From positions 1-63,312 of the forward strand of contig CAVYPX010000004.1 of assembly GCA_963770485.1 (NCBI GenBank): DNA of 63,312 nt, written 5' to 3'. The DNA comes from CAVVEC01 sp963770485. GTDB lineage: Bacteria > Acidobacteriota > Terriglobia > Terriglobales > Acidobacteriaceae. This document shows, piece after piece, positions 18,111-26,144 of this stretch. The position numbers were made by a program, and so were the translations under genes. The notes beneath the pieces are model-generated. The model did no database searches. It was not told the origin of the DNA and saw only the letters and a program-made list of their open reading frames with translations. Numbering within the stretch: position 1 is the first letter of the stretch; the number at the start of each line of letters is the position of its first letter.

Positions 18111-19280
18111 ATGTTTTCCCATCGTACCGACTGGAAGCTTACCCCCAACCGTTTTACCGAAGCGCAGCAAGAGATGCGGGCGGCGGGCATGGAAGTGCTC
18201 GACCTGACCATCTCGAATCCCACGCGTGCCGAACTTCATTATGACGAAGAAGCGATCATGCAGGCTCTCATTAATCCGGCGGCGCTCGACTACGATCCTC
18301 AACCCAAAGGTTTGCGCACTGCGCGGGAAGCCGTCGCCAGCTATTACCGCAAACAGCACGAAGAGTTCGACTTCGACCCCGAGTCCGTGGTGCTCACCAC
18401 CAGCACTAGTGAGGGGTACTCTTACGTTTTCCGCCTGCTCTGCAACCCGGACGATGAAATCCTCGTGCCCAAGCCCAGCTATCCGCTGTTTGAGTTTCTG
18501 GCTGACCTGCAGGATGTGAAACTGGTGCCCTATCCGCTGGTCTACGATCACGGCTGGCAGATCGATTTCCCGTCTTTATATAAGGCCGTCACTCACCGCA
18601 CCCGCGCGGTGGTCGTGGTGCACGCGAATAATCCCACTGGGTCCTATGTGGCGGCCGCAGAACGAAATGCGCTCGACAATTTCTGCCGCGAATACAACCT
18701 GTCGCTGATCGCGGATGAAGTCTTCCTCGATTACTCGCACGACGGAGCGCCAAGGCCCACGTTCGCGACCAACCGCGACGCCCTGACATTCACCCTCAGC
18801 GGGCTGTCAAAAATTTCGGCCTTGCCGCAGATGAAACTGGCCTGGGTAGTGACCAGCGGTCCGAGCCAGCAGGTGAATGCGGCGCTGGCACGTTTAGAGG
18901 TCATCGCTGACACTTATCTTTCCATGAATGCCCCGATCCAATTGGCCGCTCCGGCGCTGCTTGAGCAGCGCCACACGATTCAGCCGCTATTGCTGGATAG
19001 AGTGCGCGCGAATCTGGGGGAACTGGATCGCCTATTGAGCAGGCAGAAAGCCTGCCAGCGGCTGGAGGTCGAGGGTGGATGGTACGCGGTGCTGCGGGTT
19101 CCGGCGACGCAGTCCGACGAGGATTTGGCGATCGAGATCCTGCGGAAGGTGTCGGTGCTCGTGCATCCTGGGCACTTCTACGATTTTCCCAGCGACGGAT
19201 ATTTGATCGTAAGTTTGATTACGCCGGTGGGGCAATTTCGGGAGGGGATCAAGCGAGTGGTCGAACTCCTAGACCGCTAA
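18111..19280 (+). CDS. PLP-dependent aminotransferase (second, divergent copy)
   Basis: This 389-residue fold-type I aminotransferase has DLTISNPTRAELHYDEEA near 30-47, TTSTSEGYSYVFRLLC near 100-115, VHANNPTGSYV, LIADEVFLDYSHDG, and a PLP Lys in TLSGLSKISALPQMKLAWV. This pattern, with pairing to the N-acetyl/tyrosine-type group, differs from the neighbour at 16692. ATG 18111 (MFSHRTDW) was preferred to the upstream in-frame start at 18054, since the extra residues do not align with the family's N-terminus. The substrate is unknown; related enzymes in Acidobacteriota are annotated only as aminotransferases. Confidence 0.88.
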   Translation: MFSHRTDWKLTPNRFTEAQQEMRAAGMEVLDLTISNPTRAELHYDEEAIMQALINPAALDYDPQPKGLRTAREAVASYYRKQHEEFDFDPESVVLTTSTSEGYSYVFRLLCNPDDEILVPKPSYPLFEFLADLQDVKLVPYPLVYDHGWQIDFPSLYKAVTHRTRAVVVVHANNPTGSYVAAAERNALDNFCREYNLSLIADEVFLDYSHDGAPRPTFATNRDALTFTLSGLSKISALPQMKLAWVVTSGPSQQVNAALARLEVIADTYLSMNAPIQLAAPALLEQRHTIQPLLLDRVRANLGELDRLLSRQKACQRLEVEGGWYAVLRVPATQSDEDLAIEILRKVSVLVHPGHFYDFPSDGYLIVSLITPVGQFREGIKRVVELLDR

Positions 19281-19316
19281 TGGCGATTACGGAGGACCCT
19301 GGAAACGAGCACCGCG

Positions 19317-19844
19317 CTACTTGTTGCCAATTCGATACACGATTCCGACGCCGAGGCGCATCGAAGGCGTGGTCGAACCGCTTGAGCGGATGCCAAAGTA
19401 GTCTCCTTCCAGCCGCAGAGCAAATCTGCCTTTCGGGCCGACCAAGTCCGCACCGCCTCCGAGGGCAAAGGTAAACTGGGTGCCCCCGCCGGTAATGCCT
19501 CCGGTGGACTGCGAAAAATGCGATCCCCCGAAAAGCGCCTGGGCGAATGGTACGACCCTCCTGTCTAACTTGCGGTAAGAAAAGCGCGGGCCGAAGGTGT
19601 AAGTTTCTCCGGAGAGAGTCCCTGGGACATGGCCAACGTAGCCGCCGAAATCGCCGACCACGCCGAACCAATGGTTGGCGTTGACCGCGATCGAGGCGCT
19701 GCCGCCGTTCATCCAAATGGTATAGCCCTTAATGATATACAGAGGAGAATATCCCACCGAGACGTCAGCTTTGGGAACGTCCTGCGCATGTGAAACTGCG
19801 ACCAAGAGCGAGAAAGCAAGAGCCGCCAACATGAGTCTTCGCAT
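19317..19844 (-). CDS. predicted outer-membrane beta-barrel protein
   Basis: This 175-residue protein has a signal peptide (RRLMLAALAFSLLVAVSHAQ) and then alternating beta strands ending in an aromatic-basic C-terminus (GVGIVYRIGNK). The layout fits a small eight-stranded OmpA/OmpX-like barrel: ASIAVNANHWFGVVGDFGGYV, TYTFGPRFSYRK, FTFALGGGADLVGP, FALRLEGDYFGIR. ATG 19844 has AAGGAAAG upstream; an in-frame extension to 19904 lacks a good site. A direct repeat at 19932-19974 lies in its upstream region and could bind a regulator. The function is unknown. Confidence 0.8.
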   Translation of the reverse strand: MRRLMLAALAFSLLVAVSHAQDVPKADVSVGYSPLYIIKGYTIWMNGGSASIAVNANHWFGVVGDFGGYVGHVPGTLSGETYTFGPRFSYRKLDRRVVPFAQALFGGSHFSQSTGGITGGGTQFTFALGGGADLVGPKGRFALRLEGDYFGIRSSGSTTPSMRLGVGIVYRIGNK

Positions 19845-19931
19845 TCGTCTTTCCTTCACGACGGCAATTCCCAAGCTGCAAACATCCACCCGAAGACACT
19901 GCAACCCAGACGTATCATGAGAGTTGTGCGG

Positions 19932-19974
19932 AAATTGTCACGCAGATGTAAAAAATTGTCACGCGCATGTAAAA
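19932..19974. repeat. tandem 21-bp direct repeat upstream of the beta-barrel gene
   Basis: AAATTGTCACGCAGATGTAAA (19932-19952) is followed directly by AAATTGTCACGCGCATGTAAA (19953-19973), differing at two positions. Two in-phase copies of about two helical turns, 90-130 bp upstream of the start at 19844, fit a cooperative regulator-binding site, but this is inference. Confidence 0.5.
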
Positions 19975-20064
19975 CGTGGTTAGAGGCACACAAGAAGTCA
20001 AGAATTTAAGCGTCTGGCGAATCAAATCCGTATTCTTGTGCCTTTTGACCTGCGCCCCGACTCT

Positions 20065-20691
20065 CTACTTCAAGAACGGATTGCTTTCGCGCTCTTCGCC
20101 GATGGTGGTGAGCGGGCCGTGTCCGGGGACGACAACGGTTTCGTCGGGCAGGGCAAGCACTTTTTCGTGCAGGGAATCGATGATCTTGTCGAAGGAACCT
20201 CCGGGCAGATCAGTGCGACCGATGCTTCCGGCAAATAACGTGTCTCCCGCGATCAATCGCTTCTCCGCAGGAAAATAGAGGCAGACGCTACCCTCGGTGT
20301 GTCCGGGGGTCTGCAAAACGCTAGCCGTGAGTGAGCCGGCTTTGAGGGTATCCGCTTGGTTCAGGCTGTGATCAATTTCAACCTTGCCCGGGGAAGCGAC
20401 GCCAATCCAGGCGGCTTGCATGTCGAGCATTTTCAGCAGGGCATAGTCGTTCTGGTTGAGCAGGATGGGCGCGCCGGTGGCTGCCCGCAGCTTCATCGCT
20501 CCTCCCACGTGGTCAATATGGGCGTGTGTGATGACGATCTGTTTGACCTGGAGATTGTGTTTGCGGACCAGGGCGAGAACATCTTCAATGTCATCGCCGG
20601 GATCGATGACCATGGCCTCGCGCGTAACCTCGTCTCCAATGACGGAACAGTTGCACTGCAGTGGGCCGACAGCGAGGATTTCGTGGATCAT
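20065..20691 (-). CDS. MBL-fold metallo-hydrolase (glyoxalase II-like)
   Basis: This 208-residue metallo-beta-lactamase-fold protein has the metal motif THAHIDHVGGAMKL (HxHxDH, about 55-68), a further His in LQTPGHTEGSVCLY, an Asp in LIAGDTLFAGSIGR and His in VVVPGHGPLTTIG. All ligands for a binuclear site are present. The small size and lack of the C-terminal glyoxalase II domain suggest a hydroxyacylglutathione-hydrolase-like or persulfide-dioxygenase-like thioester hydrolase; the exact substrate is unknown. It is 69 bp downstream of secG on the same strand, and the spacer holds imperfect TCAGCTTTCAG-type repeats. Confidence 0.9.
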   Translation of the reverse strand: MIHEILAVGPLQCNCSVIGDEVTREAMVIDPGDDIEDVLALVRKHNLQVKQIVITHAHIDHVGGAMKLRAATGAPILLNQNDYALLKMLDMQAAWIGVASPGKVEIDHSLNQADTLKAGSLTASVLQTPGHTEGSVCLYFPAEKRLIAGDTLFAGSIGRTDLPGGSFDKIIDSLHEKVLALPDETVVVPGHGPLTTIGEERESNPFLK

Positions 20692-20760
20692 GGGCAGCTT
20701 TCAGCTATTAGCCGTCAGCTTTCAGTGGTTCCTGGTGGCTGAAAGCCGAGAGCTGACAGC

Positions 20761-21090
20761 TTATTTCTGTTGTGTCGGAGCCGGCGGCGGGGCAGGTTTT
20801 GCCGGTTGCGACTTGCCCTGCGACGACTTCAATCCTTGCAGCACCGAACTGGGGCCCGCGTGGCGCGACGCCGCAACCGAAAGCGTAATCGAAGTCACCA
20901 TGAAGATAATGGCCGACCAGGTAGTCGCCCTCGACAAGGCTGTAGCTGCGCCGCGCGGGCCGAAGGCGGTCTGGCTGCCCATGCCGCCGAAGGCCGCGGC
21001 TACATCGCCGCTCTGGCCGCTCTGCAGCAGCACAACAATAATCAGAAACGCGCAAACGATGATGTGAACGATGGTAATCAGTATGATCAT
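20761..21090 (-). CDS. secG: preprotein translocase subunit SecG
   Basis: This 109-residue protein forms part of the SecYEG channel. Residues 3-24 form the first membrane segment (ILITIVHIIVCAFLIIVVLL), followed by the conserved cytoplasmic loop QSGQSGDVAAAFGGMGSQTAFGPRGAA and the second segment TTWSAIIFMVTSITLSVAA. The proline-rich tail (AKPAPPPAPTQQK) is longer than in E. coli SecG. It follows the gap-pgk-tpiA block and tRNA-Leu in the same orientation; tpiA-secG linkage is common in bacteria. Confidence 0.95.
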   Translation of the reverse strand: MIILITIVHIIVCAFLIIVVLLQSGQSGDVAAAFGGMGSQTAFGPRGAATALSRATTWSAIIFMVTSITLSVAASRHAGPSSVLQGLKSSQGKSQPAKPAPPPAPTQQK

Positions 21091-21187
21091 GAGGTCAACG
21101 CTTACAGGACCGCTCTCCGGTCTTTGGCCTTACCTTGCAAGTCCTTTCTTCTCTTCTGAGTGTCTTCTCCGCGGGAACCAATTTCGA

Positions 21188-21272
21188 TGGTGCGGAAGGG
21201 GGGATTTGAACCCCCATGCCTTTCGGCGCCACCCCCTCAAGATGGTGTGTCTGCCAATTCCACCACTTCCGC
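21188..21272 (-). tRNA. tRNA-Leu (anticodon GAG)
   Basis: The acceptor stem GCGGAAG/CTTCCGC pairs perfectly, with A73 and an encoded CCA. The anticodon stem CCATC/GGTGG encloses the loop TTGAGGG, giving anticodon GAG. A long class II variable arm (GCGCCGAAAGGC region) and the T-arm GGGGGTTCAAATCCCCC follow. The size is 85 nt including CCA. It lies between tpiA and secG on the same strand. Confidence 0.95.
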
Positions 21273-21354
21273 ACGGCGCTCGAAAATTGCTTAGAGGCTC
21301 AATGATTATAGCAAATACCCATGTCCACCACGGAGTCACAGAGACACAGAAGAG

Positions 21355-21386
21355 GATTTTCAATTGCCGATCTGCAATTGAAAATC
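21355..21386 (-). terminator. hairpin downstream of tpiA
   Basis: GATTTTCAATTGC and GCAATTGAAAATC form a perfect 13-bp stem with a 6-base loop. It begins 8 bp past the tpiA stop. The following minus-strand sequence is pyrimidine-rich (CTCTTCTGTG), so it may terminate the glycolytic operon. Confidence 0.55.
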
Positions 21387-21393
21387 GCACCCC

Positions 21394-22146
21394 TCAGTAC
21401 TCGACGATTGCCGCAAACGATTTTGGATCGAGGCTGGCGCCGCCGACCAGGGCGCCGTCGATCTCTTCTTCCGTCATCAGCGCTTTGGCATTTTCCGGTT
21501 TCACCGAGCCGCCGTAGAGGATGCGAAGTTGGTCGGCAAACTCCTGGCCAAAAGTTTTGGCCGCCTCACCCCGGATCAGGTTGTGCGCCTGGGAGGCAAG
21601 CTGTGGGGTAGCCGTTTTGCCGGTTCCGATCGCCCACACGGGCTCGTAGGCGATGACCATCTTGGCGGCTTTCTTGGTCGAGACCTTATGGAAAGCCCGC
21701 AGGCATTGCCGGCGCAACACATCTTCGGTCAGGCCGGCCTCGCGTTCCTCAAGAACTTCCCCGACGCATACAATCGGAGTGAGACCTGCTTCCAGCGCGG
21801 CTTTCAGCTTGAAATTGACGATGTCATCGGTCTCGCCGAAATACTGGCGCCGCTCTGAATGTCCAATGATGACGTGAGTGCAGCCGACATCCAGCAGCAT
21901 GCCGGGGCAGATTTCGCCGGTGTAGGCGCCTTCTTTCTCCCAGTACAAATCCTGCGCGCCGACGGCGATGTTGCATCCTTTTGTAGCTTCGACCGCGACA
22001 CAAAGGTCGATGTAGGGTGGGCAGACCACGATCTCGTCCCGCGTATGATCCGCGATCAGAGGCAGAAAATCTTTGAAGAACTCGCTCGTCTGCGCAGGAT
22101 TCTTATACATCTTCCAGTTGGCAGCGATCAGTTTCTTGCGTGGCAT
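21394..22146 (-). CDS. tpiA: triosephosphate isomerase
   Basis: This 250-residue TIM barrel interconverts dihydroxyacetone phosphate and glyceraldehyde 3-phosphate. Active-site residues are present: Lys12 in IAANWKMYKN, His in HVIIGHSERRQYFGE (about 97), Glu in VIAYEPVWAIGTGKTAT (about 168), and the phosphate-binding GGSVKPENA and DGALVGGASLDP. ATG 22146 follows GAGGACCCT; a longer in-frame extension lacks similarity. It is the last glycolytic gene of the gap-pgk-tpiA block, 117 bp after pgk. Confidence 0.97.
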   Translation of the reverse strand: MPRKKLIAANWKMYKNPAQTSEFFKDFLPLIADHTRDEIVVCPPYIDLCVAVEATKGCNIAVGAQDLYWEKEGAYTGEICPGMLLDVGCTHVIIGHSERRQYFGETDDIVNFKLKAALEAGLTPIVCVGEVLEEREAGLTEDVLRRQCLRAFHKVSTKKAAKMVIAYEPVWAIGTGKTATPQLASQAHNLIRGEAAKTFGQEFADQLRILYGGSVKPENAKALMTEEEIDGALVGGASLDPKSFAAIVEY

Positions 22147-22222
22147 AGGGTCCTCGAAGAAAACCTCTAACCGCAAAGTACACGAAGTTCACGCGAAGAA
22201 CGCAAAGGAGAGCAAATACACA

Positions 22223-22250
22223 GATCCTTCGCTTCGCTCAGGATGACAGA
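22223..22250. repeat. dispersed GCTCAGGATGACAGAG-type intergenic repeat
   Basis: GATCCTTCGCTTCGCTCAGG followed by ATGACAGAG is a short sequence also represented, with variation, near 5912-5923 (GGTCGGGATGACAGAG) and 23541-23556 (CTTGCTCGGGATGACA). All three are intergenic. The pattern is typical of short repeats scattered between genes. Confidence 0.6.
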
Positions 22251-22263
22251 GTGGCTGCCTCTT

Positions 22264-23475
22264 TCACTTCTTGTCCGTCAGCGCTTCCACGCCGGGCAAC
22301 TTCTTGCCTTCCAGAAACTCGAGCGACGCGCCGCCTCCGGTCGAGATGTGTGAGATCTTGTCTGCGACACCTGCGGCGCGCACGGCGGCTACCGAATCTC
22401 CGCCGCCCACAATCGAAATGGCTCCCACATTTTCCGCTATCGCTCGGGCGATCTTGAAAGTTCCCTTGCTGAACGGGGCAACCTCGAATACTCCCATGGG
22501 ACCATTCCATACGATGGTCCGCGACCGCGAAATCTCGTCCGAGAACAGCTCGACCGTCTGCGGCCCAATGTCGAGGCCCATCATGTTCGCGGGAATCGCT
22601 TTGCCGCTGTTGACAGTATGCACCACGGCATTGACCTCCATGCGGTCGGCAACGACGTGATCCACCGGCAGCAGGAATTTCAGCTTGTGATGCTCTGCCT
22701 CCTGCAGGAGTTGACGGGCCAGCTCGAGTTTGTCTTCTTCTACGCGCGATTTGCCGACGTGCTCCCCCCGCGCTTTCAGGAAGGTGTAAGCCATTGCGCC
22801 GCCGATGAGCAGGCTGTTCACCTTGTTCATCAGATTCTGGATGACGCCGATCTTGTCGCTCACTTTCGCGCCACCAAGAATAGCGATGAATGGGTGTTCG
22901 GGATGCTGCAAGACCTTGCCCAGGTACTCCAGTTCTTTTTGCATCAGCAGGCCAGCAGCGGACTTTTGCACAAACCGGGTGATGCCGACAGTCGAAGCGT
23001 GTGCGCGATGCGCCGTGCCGAAGGCATCGTTGACGTAATACTCCGCCAGGCTGGCGAGCTGCTTGGAGAATTTCTCGTCATTGGCTTCTTCTTCGGCGTG
23101 GAAGCGGAGGTTCTCCAGAAGTAAAGTTTGCCCCTTTTCCAGCTTGCCGGCCATCTCTTCGGCTTCCACGCCGACGCATTCCGGGCAGAAACCCACGTTT
23201 TCGCCGCGTGCCAATTCTTTGTCGAGCAGCATGCGCAGGCGCTCGGCCACGGGCTTGAGGCTCATCTTAAGATTGGGTTTGCCCTGGGGACGGCCCAGAT
23301 GCGAAGCCAAAATCAGCCGCGCCCCGTGGCGCAGGGCATACTCGATGGTGGGCAGAGTCTCGCGGATGCGCGTATCGTCCATCACCCGGCCGTCTTCCAG
23401 CGGCACGTTGAAATCCACGCGCATAAAGACGCGGTGATCGTTCAGCGAAAGGTCGCGGATAGAAAGCTTCGACAT
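22264..23475 (-). CDS. pgk: phosphoglycerate kinase
   Basis: This 403-residue glycolytic enzyme makes ATP and 3-phosphoglycerate from 1,3-bisphosphoglycerate. The N-domain signature is HRVFMRVDFNVPLEDGRVMD (about 14-33), with LILASHLGRPQGKPN, YYVNDAFGTAHRAHAST and FIAILGGAKVSDKIGVIQNL. The nucleotide domain ends with TIVWNGPMGVFEVAPFSKGT and SIVGGGDSVAAV. The length matches the bacterial enzyme. It sits between gap (100 bp upstream) and tpiA on the minus strand, the usual order for a glycolytic operon. Confidence 0.97.
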   Translation of the reverse strand: MSKLSIRDLSLNDHRVFMRVDFNVPLEDGRVMDDTRIRETLPTIEYALRHGARLILASHLGRPQGKPNLKMSLKPVAERLRMLLDKELARGENVGFCPECVGVEAEEMAGKLEKGQTLLLENLRFHAEEEANDEKFSKQLASLAEYYVNDAFGTAHRAHASTVGITRFVQKSAAGLLMQKELEYLGKVLQHPEHPFIAILGGAKVSDKIGVIQNLMNKVNSLLIGGAMAYTFLKARGEHVGKSRVEEDKLELARQLLQEAEHHKLKFLLPVDHVVADRMEVNAVVHTVNSGKAIPANMMGLDIGPQTVELFSDEISRSRTIVWNGPMGVFEVAPFSKGTFKIARAIAENVGAISIVGGGDSVAAVRAAGVADKISHISTGGGASLEFLEGKKLPGVEALTDKK

Positions 23476-23575
23476 GTCTGGAGTCCTTGGAAATGTAGAT
23501 CCTCCGGCGCGCTCTGTCCTTCGGAGTGCGCAGGCCAGAGCTTGCTCGGGATGACAAACTGTTTAAGAAACGAGC

Positions 23576-24586
23576 CTACAGCCCTTTCTTGCCGATGTAA
23601 TCGATCAGGTCGCGAACCCGGCAAGAATAGCCCCACTCATTGTCGTACCACGAAATAACCTTCACCAGATTGCCGCCTACTACCATGGTGCAGAGCGAAT
23701 CCACAATGGAAGAACGCGGGTCGCCACGAAAGTCTGCCGAGACCAATTCGTGCTCTTCGTATCCCAGATAGCCTTTCAGCGGGCCTTCCTCGGAAGCCCT
23801 CTTCAGCGCAGCATTCACTTCTTCTTTGGAGGTCTTCTTTTCGACATATGCCACCAGGTCCACAACTGAGACGTTGGGCGTCGGAACGCGCATCGCGAAA
23901 CCGTCCAGCTTGCCCGCCATTTCCGGGATTACCAGCTTCAACGCCTTGGCCGCGCCTGTGGAAGTGGGAATCATGGAAAGTGCGGCCGCACGCGCACGCC
24001 GCAGATCTTTGTGCGGGAAGTCCAAGATGACTTGATCGTTGGTGTAGGAGTGGATCGTGGTCATGGTCCCGCAGACAATCTTGAAATTGTCGTGGACTAC
24101 CTTGGCGATCGGCGCCAGGCAGTTGGTCGTGCATGAGGCGTTGGAGATGATGTGATGCTTCGCGGGATCGTAGACCTGTTGGTTGACGCCGAGCACGAGG
24201 GTGACGTCTTCATTCTTGGCGGGAGCGGAAATGATGACTTTCTTCACCGGGCCGCGCAAGTGTTTCTTGGCGTCTTCGGCATTGGTGAAGCGTCCGGTAG
24301 ATTCCAGCACGACCTGAGCACCCACCGATTCCCACGGCAGCTTGGCCGGATCTTTTTCCGCGAAAACCTCAAAGCTCTTGTTGTCGACGGCAATGCTGTC
24401 CGCGCCTGCGGAGATGTTGTTGTGCAGGTTGCCCAGAATCGAGTCGTACTTCAGCAGGTGGGCCAGGGTTCTGGGATCGGTGAGATCGTTAACTGCGACG
24501 AATTCGATGTTGGGATCGTTAAGCGAGGCGCGCAGCACGTTGCGCCCAATGCGTCCGAAACCGTTAATGCCTACTTTGATTGCCAT
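23576..24586 (-). CDS. gap: glyceraldehyde-3-phosphate dehydrogenase, type I
   Basis: This 336-residue enzyme has KVGINGFGRIGRNVLRASL at residues 4-22 (NAD-binding) and the active-site Cys in SNASCTTNCLAPIAKVV (about 151-167). The catalytic His is in TIHSYTNDQVILD, followed by RRARAAALSMIPTSTGAAKA. The C-terminus ends SWYDNEWGYSCRVRDLIDY. ATG 24586 has GGGAGG at good spacing; the longer frame from 24673 is not supported. Asp in VNDLTDP suggests NAD preference. It is the first gene of gap-pgk-tpiA. Confidence 0.97.
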   Translation of the reverse strand: MAIKVGINGFGRIGRNVLRASLNDPNIEFVAVNDLTDPRTLAHLLKYDSILGNLHNNISAGADSIAVDNKSFEVFAEKDPAKLPWESVGAQVVLESTGRFTNAEDAKKHLRGPVKKVIISAPAKNEDVTLVLGVNQQVYDPAKHHIISNASCTTNCLAPIAKVVHDNFKIVCGTMTTIHSYTNDQVILDFPHKDLRRARAAALSMIPTSTGAAKALKLVIPEMAGKLDGFAMRVPTPNVSVVDLVAYVEKKTSKEEVNAALKRASEEGPLKGYLGYEEHELVSADFRGDPRSSIVDSLCTMVVGGNLVKVISWYDNEWGYSCRVRDLIDYIGKKGL

Positions 24587-24832
24587 GTTGCCTCCCATGA
24601 TGATGAGACACAAATAAGAAAAGAATGCAGAGCCGGAAACAAAAATGGTAACAGGGAACGCAGGAGGCAGCAAATGAGGGCAGCCCGAAATGGGACGAAG
24701 GACAGGGGGGTACCTAGCGGTTCCGAATCAGGATCTGATCCGGGGTCTTTCTTCCGTAGGCTGGGTCGAAACGTCTCTTTCGCGCTGTCAAAAGCCGTGA
24801 TAACATACGTTCCCCTTGACGAGGAGAGAGGT

Positions 24833-26029
24833 ATGAAAACGGGAATGCGACTTCGGAGCTGGGTTTCACGGACAGGCTGGAAATTAGCCCCCGTCCTGGC
24901 GATTGCGGTTATGTTCGGGGGTGCTGCTGCCCCGCCGATGGAAGCCCAAACTTTTACCCTGCTATATACATTCACCGACGGAACCGACGGCGGAGTCCCG
25001 CTCGCGGGTGTGATTCTTGACCCAAAGGGCAACATCTACGGCACCACAGAGTACGGTGGTGATCCTAAATGCGGCAATGGCGGTTGCGGGGTGGTATTCA
25101 AGCTGAATACTGCCGGCACCGAGACCGTTCTGCACGCCTTCACCGGAAAAGCTGGGGACGGGGAGTACCTTGGGGCGGGCGTTGTACGGGATGCTACGGG
25201 TAATCTCTACGGCACCACGCCGAAAGGGGGCAGGCGTGGATGGGGAACCGTCTTCGAGCTGAACCAGGCCGGCAAGGAAACCGTGCTCTACGGCTTCAAG
25301 AACGGCAATGACGGTGGTGATCCTGTGGCGGGTCTGCTTCTGGATAGTGCCGGCAACGCATACGGCAGTGCCGCGTACGGTGGGACTAAGGGCCTCGGAG
25401 TGATATTCAACGTAGGTGCCGGCGGCGGCCAGACGGTTCTACACAGCTTCAGAGGGACGGACGGGGAGCGTCCCTATGCAGGGTTGATCCGCGACGCGGC
25501 GGGGAACCTGTATGGGACGACCGCAGAAGGCGGGGGCCATGGGTATGGGACAGTGTTCAAGCTGGGGAAGGGCAAGATCAGGCTGCTCTATAGCTTCACC
25601 GGTGGCGTGGACGGGGCATACCCTTACGCGACCTTGGTCCGGGACCAGGCAGGTAACCTCTATGGAACCACGACGCAGGGCGGCACGGCGGGTGTGGGGG
25701 TCGTATTCAAAATAAACAAAAGCGGAAAGGAAACGGTGTTGTACAGCTTCGCGGGGGGCGCAGACGGGAACACTCCAGTCGCGGGTTTGATCCGGGACAC
25801 GCCTGGCAACCTCTATGGTACTACTGAGAATGGGGGGACATTGGGCTACGGAACGGTGTTCAGCGTGAGCAGTTCGGGCACGGAAACCGTGCTTTACAGC
25901 TTCACAAACGGGGCGGACGGAGCTTTTCCAGTTGCAGGTGTGGTTCGAGACGCAGGCGGTAACCTCTACGGCACCGCCTCCCAGGGCGGCGGGAATCAGG
26001 CCGGAACGGTGTTCGAGATCAGTCCGTAA
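24833..26029 (+). CDS. secreted GloVer tandem-repeat protein (copy 3)
   Basis: This protein has 398 residues from ATG 24833, preceded by GAGGAGAGAGGT. A signal peptide-like segment (KLAPVLAIAVMFGGAAAPPM) is followed by seven or eight very regular repeats: TVLHAFTGKAGDGEYLGAGV, LYGTTPKGGRRGWGTVFEL and so on. The repeats are more regular than in the other copies and almost lack Cys after the first. A much longer in-frame extension to 24152 lies antisense to gap and is an artefact. The gene diverges from gap; its product is predicted to be extracellular with unknown function. Confidence 0.9.
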   Translation: MKTGMRLRSWVSRTGWKLAPVLAIAVMFGGAAAPPMEAQTFTLLYTFTDGTDGGVPLAGVILDPKGNIYGTTEYGGDPKCGNGGCGVVFKLNTAGTETVLHAFTGKAGDGEYLGAGVVRDATGNLYGTTPKGGRRGWGTVFELNQAGKETVLYGFKNGNDGGDPVAGLLLDSAGNAYGSAAYGGTKGLGVIFNVGAGGGQTVLHSFRGTDGERPYAGLIRDAAGNLYGTTAEGGGHGYGTVFKLGKGKIRLLYSFTGGVDGAYPYATLVRDQAGNLYGTTTQGGTAGVGVVFKINKSGKETVLYSFAGGADGNTPVAGLIRDTPGNLYGTTENGGTLGYGTVFSVSSSGTETVLYSFTNGADGAFPVAGVVRDAGGNLYGTASQGGGNQAGTVFEISP

Positions 26030-26144
26030 ATGGAGGTGAGCAGCCGCCCAGTCCGCAGCAGGACAGAGAGTTGCGGGCGACGTTGCCGGGTGTGAATCTA
26101 CTCGCACATTGCCCGCGAGCCCCCCAGTGTGTTACAAGCCAGAC

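Noticed and set aside
24152..24832. Upstream 227-codon extension of the GloVer copy 3 ORF
   Set aside because: It lies antisense to the gap gene, shows no signal peptide, and the strong Shine-Dalgarno with ATG at 24833 starts a clear signal sequence.
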